Below are positions 56,953 to 64,000 of a DNA stretch of 64,000 bases, piece by piece. Position 1 is the first letter of the stretch, and each line of letters begins with the position of its first letter. The DNA is taken from NCBI RefSeq assembly GCF_020360975.1, contig NW_025408670.1, positions 4,898,001 to 4,962,000 of the forward strand, in the 5' to 3' direction. The translations under genes were made by a program, and so were the position numbers. The notes beneath the pieces were generated by a model that was given only the letters and a program-made list of their open reading frames with translations, did no database searches and was not told where the DNA came from. This DNA is from Hirsutella rhossiliensis (lineage: Eukaryota; Ascomycota; Sordariomycetes; Hypocreales; Ophiocordycipitaceae).

Positions 56953-58707
56953 TCACGACAGCTTCTTCTGCATCAAGTCGGCCAGCTCGTCCAGCAGCTC
57001 GACCGTCTCGGCCGGGCTGGCAATCCACGCCGTGGTGCCGACGCTGCGGGCCTTGAAGTCGTTGGACCCGGCGCTGAGGAACTGGTCGCCGACGTGCAGC
57101 GTGTTCTCGCCGCGGATGGCGCCGCCGCCGCGCCCGAACCACTGCTGGCACACCGTCACGCCCCAGCTCTTGTCGCCGATGTCGACAAAGACGTCGCGCC
57201 CGCCGTTGAAGGCGCAGAAGGGCACCCCGCCCTTGCGCCCGGACCCGGCCGGCGTGCCCAGGCTCGACAGCTCCAGGATCCGCTGCACCACCAGCACCGT
57301 CTCCTCGAGCGACTCGCGCGCGATGCGCACCGACGCCGGCGACGGCACGATGCCCACCGCCCGCTCCTTGCGCACCACCTCGGCCGGCAGCCGCATCGTC
57401 CGCACGCAGTCGCGCAGCGCCGACTCGGCCACGTCGAGCAGCGCCGCAATGTCCGCCGCCGACCACGCCGCCATCTCGGGCGTCAGCCACTCGCTCCGCG
57501 CCACCGGCGCCAGCCGGTACTCGGACGACAGGTCCATGGCGAACAGGTAGTTTGCCTCGCCGCCCATGATGACGAGGCTCTGCTTCTGCGCGTCGTCGAG
57601 GTCCGTCGCCGCCGCGATGGCGTCGAGGAGCCCGTGCAGCCGGGCATAGTAGCGGTCTGCCGTCGTGTACCCGGCCGCCGTCACGATGCCGACCTTGATG
57701 TTTTTGCGCAAAAGATCTGTTTCCGAGTCAGCCGCCTCCTTGGACTGATGGATGGAACAACCCTCAAGAGGGGGCCGCCGGCGACAAAGAAACGGGGGCA
57801 TACCCAGAAGGCGAGGGATGAGCGGGCTCGACGGCTTCAGGCTCTCCCCGTCGTCGTACAGCGTCACGTCACCGTCAAACGTGGCCAGCCGCAGCGCGCC
57901 GCCCGTGACGGCCATGATCTGGGCCGAGTTGAGGATGAGGCGCACGTCGTTGAAGGACGGCGCCACGTAGCGCCGCGACGAGATGTACCGCTTGCGGTCC
58001 TGGTACTTAAAGGCGGCCTCGAGCGGCAGGCGGGTGAAGAAGGGGCCCGCCGTCGGCACCAGCATGCCCAGCTTGGAGGGGAGATGGTGCTGCGGCGGCG
58101 GCAGAGGCCTGGTGCCGACGCCGTCCTGGCTCTGGCCCCGGGCATGGCTGTGCTTTTGACGCGATACTGGCGACCGTTGTCAGGCAGGCCAAGGAGCCGA
58201 GGAAGAAGGAAAAGACGTACTGTGGTCGTCTATCATCATCTCGACGTCGCGCATGATTTCGGCGTAGCGGCGGTGTGCCTCCTCGGCCATCTTGGTAACG
58301 TTGGTGTCGTCGCCCAGCACGCCCGTCGGCTGCGAGTAGAGCACAAAGGGCACGGCCAACAAGGCTTTGACCCATTCTGCAGCGTGGGAGAATAAGCACA
58401 TGAAGCAAAGCAATGACAGAGGGGCGTGCCTGTGTGGACGGGGGCCGGCGCTGGAAACGCCCAGGGAGCAGGATCCCTAGAGCCTCACTCGATGGCCATT
58501 GCGCCCCTTGGCGTCTTGCCCCCGTAATTCATTTTCCCGGCCTTGTCGCAGACTTCTCGGCTGGTGGCTCTCTACGTACCGATGAACTGGTCTCGCCTGT
58601 GCGTCTTGAGCGCATCTTGAAGCCATCGTCAGCCGGGACAGCGGCGTGTTTGGGGGGGGGGGCACCACAGCCTGAGCCTCACATTCAACACGGAACCGAG
58701 TCGTCAT
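56953..58707 (-). CDS. isn1: IMP-specific 5'-nucleotidase ISN1
   Basis: Cytosolic HAD-type enzyme that hydrolyses IMP to inosine in purine salvage. Five exons, 58707-58683, 58615-58580, 58376-58221, 58166-57804 and 57716-56953, give 447 residues. The first two exons are only 25 and 36 nt and encode MTTRFRVEY and ALKTHRRDQFI, joining to EWVKALLAVPFVL; every junction keeps phase. The fourth intron (87 nt) is stop-free and in frame, so an unspliced reading inserts 29 extra residues before LLRKNIKVGIVTAAG. The catalytic DxDxT motif is D170-G-D172-V-T174 in LATFDGDVTLYDDG. Other conserved segments are VTAAGYTTADRYYARLHGLL, SLVIMGGEANYLF and GVPFCAFNGGRDVFVDIGDK. It ends QKKLS. It lies in tandem with SXM1. 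Confidence 0.95.
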
Positions 58708-60058
58708 GCTGGGCAAGACGCTGCTTCGCACAGGAAAAAGCACGCGTTTCGAGCTTCGGCGGGCCTTGAGAGAGAATCAACCAAACGAGGGGTCGCAGCC
58801 GCCCGTCTTCTGCGGCGCTCTGGTGCCCCGGCTCCGACCGACACGGGGCTCGCCTGGACAGAGGGGACGCTCGCTGGTCGGCTACGGCAGAGGCTGGCAA
58901 GATGACGGCGGCGGCAGGTCCGGGTGAGGTCGTCGTTGCTGGCGCGATTTGTCGAGTGACAGAACTTCAAACAGAGGAAGGAGGGCGAGGCGAACCGAGG
59001 TCGGACATTGACCCGGGCGGGGGATCTTGCTTCTAGAAATGTGGGGGCGGGGCCTTCCGAGGTCACTCAAGTACAGTACGTACCTGGTCTGCCAAGGAGC
59101 CAATCAGCTGTTTGTCCTCTCTGCTCTTCCATGTCAGCAGAGAGGGGCTAATATGGAGTGAGTATATGGACAAGAATCCAGCCAGTCGACGTAGAATCGA
59201 TAAGGCGAATAATTCCCCATGTTCAACTACTCGGGCTAGCGTATACAGAGTCGTTGGCTTTCTAGTCTCCTAGCCAGCCTCACGGCCTTTGCATGCATAC
59301 CCAAACGAAGCTGAAATCTATACTCAAAATCCAATCCCATCATCAACACCCGTCCTTGGATACCCAACACTCCAAGAGCCGCCGCTGCACTGCAACTGGC
59401 TCCTGGTATACCATCGAGGCGAGTCCGTGGTTTGCTTTCCTCCAAACTGGTCCCACGGGAGAATCAGACCAGACGCAGAGCTGTTTGAATGCTGATAACC
59501 ATACGAGACATCGATGCTTCGCTGGCTGATCTTGTCTTTGATGTATTTTCGATTCTTTCTTTGTCTTTTTTTGGCCTCTTTTTTTCCTTCATGTCCTCTC
59601 CACCAGTGACCAATGCTTCTACTGTCCTTGTCTCCTCACATCTACTTACCTACCTGGCTGCATGGTCACTCCAACCGTTGAGTCGCTGCGGCCAAGGACA
59701 AGTCCCGAGAACACAGTTAACTATATTCTCGCTTGTCATCATCCGCGGCCCTCGGCCCCTTCCTAGGTCTTTGCCTTGGCTGTCCTCTGCCCAACGCTGA
59801 CAGTGTATTCGATTTGCAATCATCCGGCCGGTCCGTCGCCGTGGCAGCTCATCACGACATCCCGTCCTCTTCTATCCAGCGACACCGAGCTCCTCGGTTA
59901 AGCCGCGCCACTCCGTCCCCGCGCTGCCTTCATGGAAGCATCCCCCGACATGTCAATTGAATCAAACGCCCGTCCCCAGTTTCTCGTTCAATAAGAAACA
60001 TCCCGCTCTCGTCCCGACGCCTCGGAATTCAAGCCCGTGAGCCAAAGCGCCATGGCGT
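58708..60058. promoter_or_regulatory. SXM1-ISN1 intergenic region
   Basis: This 1.35-kb region includes the ISN1 promoter and the SXM1 3' UTR. Three GTAC words overlap at 59071-59083. The part from about 59140 to 59990 has lower GC and T-rich runs near 59545-59595. No gene is supported. Confidence 0.5.
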
Positions 60059-63000
60059 CTAGCTGGCAGGCGCGGCGGCGTTGGGCGGCATCTGGCCCTG
60101 TTGCTGCTGTGCCAGGAGCTGGGCTTGCTGTGCGGCGATTTCGTCCGCCTTGGTCATGATGGCCTGGACCATGTGTTGATCTTCTGCCGACAGATGGCCA
60201 GCCAGATTGGCGTAAAACTGAGGCTGCTCTTGTTGCATCCCTGCCGGGCATCGTTAGCATCAAGGTCAAAGGCATCCATTCGTCGGCTTACTCATCAAAA
60301 CGGCCTTGAAAAGCTGATAGGGCTCAATCTTATCCAAGGGCGATTCGAGGAGGACGCTATCCTCTCCCAATTCGTCCTCATCGCCGTCACTAATGGGACG
60401 GCTGAACTTTTGAGCCTGATGTCGCCGTTAGTGACCTTGGAAAACCACGCGGATCAACGTCCACGTACCTCGTCATTCAAAAACTCCAGGTAGGCCTTGC
60501 TCTCGTCCTTGACTTCAGCCGTCTCCTCTTGGGTGGCTTCTTCCTCTCCGTTCCAGTTAGCGTCGTCCTCGTCCCACTCGTCATCCTCGCCATAGTCGTA
60601 GGTGGAGTCGAGCTGGAAGTCGTCCCGCAGAGCGTCTTCGCGATCTGTGTCTCCCGTCAGCATGCCGAACCCGGCGAAACAGGCAACCACAGGCACTCAC
60701 TTCTCATTGCGTTGGGCAGCGTTCTGAACAGTTCAGTGATGCCCTGGAGCAGCCGTGGCCACCCGACAGACACGCTGGCCGGGACCTGCTCGTGATTCAC
60801 ACTTAGAAGCGCCGAAATGGCCACAATGCACAGCTTCTTGTCGTGGACCCGGCTGAAGGACGCCATGCTTCCGAACCAGAGGCTGAAGAAGCGGTTCGTC
60901 CATCCCTTGTTCTCCAGCACCTGCAGCGCCAGCATGGGGTTGTAGTAGATGGCATTGATGGCCATTTCCATGAGATGGATCTTGTAGCTCTTGATCTTGA
61001 CATCTTGCGCAGCCAGGATGCCCATGGCCATAACGATGAAGCCCTCCACGCAGCTGTCAATGTGGCCTCGGAGGCTCAGCATCATCGCCTCGGCTAGCTT
61101 GCACGCGCAGATGCGCTCCACGCCGCCCTGCTGGACGTTTTCGGTGAACATGTCGGCCACCATTGAGTACAGGGCCTGAACGTATTCCGGCTTCTGGCAA
61201 AGCTGCGGGACGCCGTACTGGACGAAGTTGTCGAGAGCAGGCAGCATATCTTCCAGGTAGTACTCGGCGCCGGCCTTGAAGGTGGTGTGGATCAGCTCAA
61301 ACGCCTGCCACATGTTTGGCGAGATGCCCTTGGCGGCAAAAGTGCAGCTGTCGATGATCTCAAAGACTTCGTTGTACAGGTCTGTTTCGAATTAGTCACC
61401 CCGTTGCCTGTGCCAACCGTCGGTCCACGGCTACGATGGGGGCATCTGCTTACCGTAGAGCTTATTCTCCAGAGTGATTTTGATCACCGGCATTAGCACC
61501 GCCTCGATGTGGAGTAGGACATCGGGGGTGCTCTCGAGGGTGAGGATGAGGGTTCCAATGGTCTGCAAGACGCCCAGGGCGGTGATGCTCTTGTCGTCGT
61601 ACTCGGGATAGGCGTCGCCGTCATCGCCGGCCTTGCTCTCCTTCTCGAGAAGCTCACGCACAATGCGAAGATAGGTGTCGCGCAGTTGTTCGCAGAGGGC
61701 AACGGCGAAGGGGGTGAGCTCAGCGGCAAAGACCTCGACAAAGTCCTCCATGACGTTGGCCAGAGCATCGATGTCGGCCTCGTTTGCAAGCTTGAGCAGC
61801 TGCTGCATGATGGTCGGGATGCTCTGCTGCATGCTGGTCCGGATCACGTCGTGCCGGATGAGGGGCTGCAGCGCAAGAGCAGCCGTGACCCGCACGGGTA
61901 GCGCCGGGTCGGCCATGCAGTCCAGGATGTGGCGGTAGATGGTCAGGAGATTGTTCTGGTCCTGGAAGTTGAGCTGCTCGAACTTTTCAATGGTGTCGCA
62001 GGCTCGCGCACGGAGATAGCCCTGGACGCTGGTGAAATCCGGAAACACGTATCGGACCAGGAAGTACTCGACCTGGTCGGCAATGGGGCTCTTCTTGCTG
62101 AGGATGACGGGTGCGAGGGTACCAATCATCCTCAGCGCACCCTCCTTGGCCATGTGGTTCTTCTTGTCGTCTGGCGACTGCTCGTATTCATTCACCACGG
62201 CATTGACGAACTTGAGAATCTCAAACGTCTCTTTCCGGCGGTTCTTTGTGAGATTGACGAGGAAGTTTGTGGCGGCGACATCCGGGGCCGACGCCTCCTC
62301 GAAGTAGTTGAGCTTGCGGTGGAGATACTCCTCGGGCTCGTCCTCGAACTGCTCGACGTCGTCGGGGGTCAGGCAAAGCACCGGGAAGACGAAGTGGGTG
62401 ACGAGATTGGTCAGGTGCGCCTTGAGGTGCGCCCACATCTCCTTGGGCCGGACAGACTCGTCGAGGAAGACGAGTGTGTACGACAGGCAGGGCCGACTGA
62501 GCCACGACGTCTTGGCAACCCACTTCTCGATCTCCTGGAGGTAGTGTTTCATGATTTCGGGTGCGATGTTGGTGGTAAAGTCCTTGGCAAACTGCGCGGC
62601 CTCGTCACCCTTGCCCGGGCTCGAGGGGTTACCGTGCCTGCGCAGTGTCAGCCACCTGAACAGACAAGGACAACAGCCTACTCACCTGATGAAGAGGCGG
62701 TTGAGGTTGAAGTAGGCCCATTTCTTGGCCTTCCACCAGTGGTGTTTTTCGCGGTCGAACTGATCGCCCTGCATGGAGCTCGCGGGAGCCGTCTTGGCGA
62801 CGGTCTGGAGGAAGACGGTGCACCAGGCAATGTTGACCTCGCGCTGTTGCAAATAGGGGGAAAGCTCAAGCTGCAAAGCAAAACGTCAGTCGACGGGTAT
62901 GGAGCCGCAAGGCCGGGGGCGGACATACCCATGTGGCGTGCTTGTAGGCCTTGAGAGCCAGGTGCAGCATCTCGCCCGCCTCGTCGCTCTCCTGGTTGAC

Positions 63001-63859
63001 CAGCTCGTTGCAGATGGCCATGAGGCGAGGAAAACTCGTCTCGACGATGGAGTCGAAACGATGCCTGTCCTGGTTCTCTGTCGACTTGTAACGAAAAGCG
63101 CGGCAGAGGGCGAGCAGACACTGGAGGCCGGCGTGGGCGGAGGTGGGGCTGTTAGTGTTGAGCAGCTCCATGGTGAAGTCGATGAAGCGCGGCCAGCGAG
63201 CGGGAAAGTCGCATTGCAGGATGCGCTGGAGGACGGGGACGAGCTGTTGTTGGACGGGGCCTTCCGATGAGGCCAGAATCGGCACCAGCATGTCTCGGAT
63301 GCGAGCCTTTTCATCTTCGGGTATCAAGGTTTCGTTGGAAAATGAATCGGACGGGTACCAGGCGCGGTTGACCCGATTTTTGATGTAGATGACGGCTGGG
63401 TAGGACGGTCAGCAGACGACAAAGTGCAGGCCGTCGACTCGGCGGAGGGTTCGATGAGCGGCCGGGTGAACGTACTGGAGAGCCGGACGCTGGCTTCGCG
63501 CTCGGCCTGGAGTATCTGGAAAAGGCAATCCATGAAACCGGCATGCTCTTCGACCTATAGATGACGAGACAGGCGTCAGTCGTGGGCCGTTTGGGGGAGA
63601 CATGGGGAGACGGCCAGTGCGACCCGCCGATCCGTGTCAGAGCCACGGCTGTTGTGAGGCTCTCTGATGTAGGCCCCAAGGGCGAGAGATGCCGTATACG
63701 CGGGGCCGGTGTGGACAGGAGGCCGGCGTAGAGGGAAGGGGTTGGAGAGAGGCGAGGAAGCGTGCGTACCTGCTTCAGCTGAAGCTCAGCCCTCCGCCGA
63801 TTATCCGCATCCGGTTCCAAGCTCGCGGCGAGCAAGCCCCTGACGGCGGCGGAGTCCAT
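60059..63859 (-). CDS. sxm1: Importin-7/8-type karyopherin (SXM1/NMD5 family)
   Basis: Importin-beta family nuclear import receptor; yeast relatives import ribosomal proteins, Lhp1, TFIIS and Hog1. Nine exons, 63859-63770, 63554-63476, 63395-62929, 62870-62686, 62637-61454, 61381-60701, 60644-60469, 60415-60292 and 60240-60059, give 1055 residues with all phases consistent. The N-terminal importin-beta (Ran-binding) region is encoded by exons 1-3 (EPDADNRRRAELQLKQ, then VEEHAGFMDCLFQILQAERE, then AVIYIKNRVNRAW in part). The HEAT-repeat body follows, with LCLTPDDVEQFEDEPEEYLH near the middle. An acidic loop (YDYGEDDEWDEDDANWNGEE) is at about 911-931. The C terminus is Gln-rich, ending PPNAAAPAS. 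The introns are 43-215 nt. It appears intact. Confidence 0.95.
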
Positions 63860-64000
63860 GACGGGCAGAGATGATGGGGACGTCGTCGTCGAGGTAGCGA
63901 AGAGGCCCAGTTGAGAAAAGGGAGAGCGGATGGCGGGGCATCTAGCGGCCGAGGGCTCGAGGGGTGCCGACGGGAGGATGCAGTGGGCGGCGCGTGGACC
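63860..64000. promoter_or_regulatory. 5' flank of SXM1 at the window edge
   Basis: These 141 bp precede the SXM1 start codon on the minus strand and presumably belong to its leader and promoter. No specific element was recognised. Confidence 0.5.

Noticed and set aside
57094..58395. 433-codon plus-strand frame
   Set aside because: Shadow of ISN1, crossing its introns; no protein-like composition.
61929..62954. 341-codon plus-strand frame
   Set aside because: Shadow of SXM1 exons 4 and 5.

Overview
The window is nuclear DNA from a filamentous ascomycete (Pezizomycotina), probably a Sordariomycete and possibly Hypocreales. The evidence is GC-rich coding sequence, short introns (mostly 48-90 nt) with GTRNGT donors and CTRAC-like branch sites, and a set of fungal housekeeping proteins including a Num1/ApsA cortical anchor and a fungal-type IMP 5'-nucleotidase. 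Family placement is inference. Exon structures below were worked out by hand from splice sites, reading phase and conserved protein sequence.

Left third (0-29 kb) is gene-dense. RPL21 (minus) and RPS9 (plus) share a 398-bp divergent promoter carrying a TTAGGG box and a CACGTG box 16 bp apart. RPS9 converges on SLU7 (splicing factor, minus), which diverges from REV3 (DNA polymerase zeta catalytic subunit, plus). REV3 converges on an NVJ2/TEX2-like SMP-domain lipid-transfer protein (minus), followed by a large ApsA/Num1 protein (minus). After a 2.6-kb intergenic region come CWC24 (spliceosomal CCCH-RING protein, plus) and ATG3 (autophagy E2, plus). ATG3 converges on an 821-residue Ser/Pro-rich protein of unknown function (minus).

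The middle (29-50.7 kb) is almost a gene desert. Two stretches of about 10.5 kb hold no convincing protein gene and are separated by one lone small gene (39648-40181, minus, unknown function, probable 5'-UTR intron). The deserts carry many short tandem repeats, (CA)n-(CG)n-(CA)n tracts, a nested CAG/GAG array, a G-quadruplex motif and a lower-GC segment near 32.4-34.4 kb. Closely spaced GTAC words recur in the deserts and in other intergenic regions.

The right end (50.7-64 kb) has a Hal4/Sat4-type protein kinase (plus) with a long leader and uORF, a 3.8-kb repeat-rich gap, the IMP-specific 5'-nucleotidase ISN1 (minus, five exons), and an importin-7/8-type karyopherin SXM1/NMD5 (minus, nine exons).

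The genes do not form an operon-like or biosynthetic cluster. They cover translation (RPL21, RPS9), splicing (SLU7, CWC24), translesion synthesis (REV3), membrane contact sites and cortical anchoring (NVJ2, ApsA), autophagy (ATG3), ion or nutrient signalling (Hal4-type kinase), purine salvage (ISN1) and nuclear import (SXM1). No tRNA, rRNA, CRISPR, intact transposon or secondary-metabolite cluster was seen.
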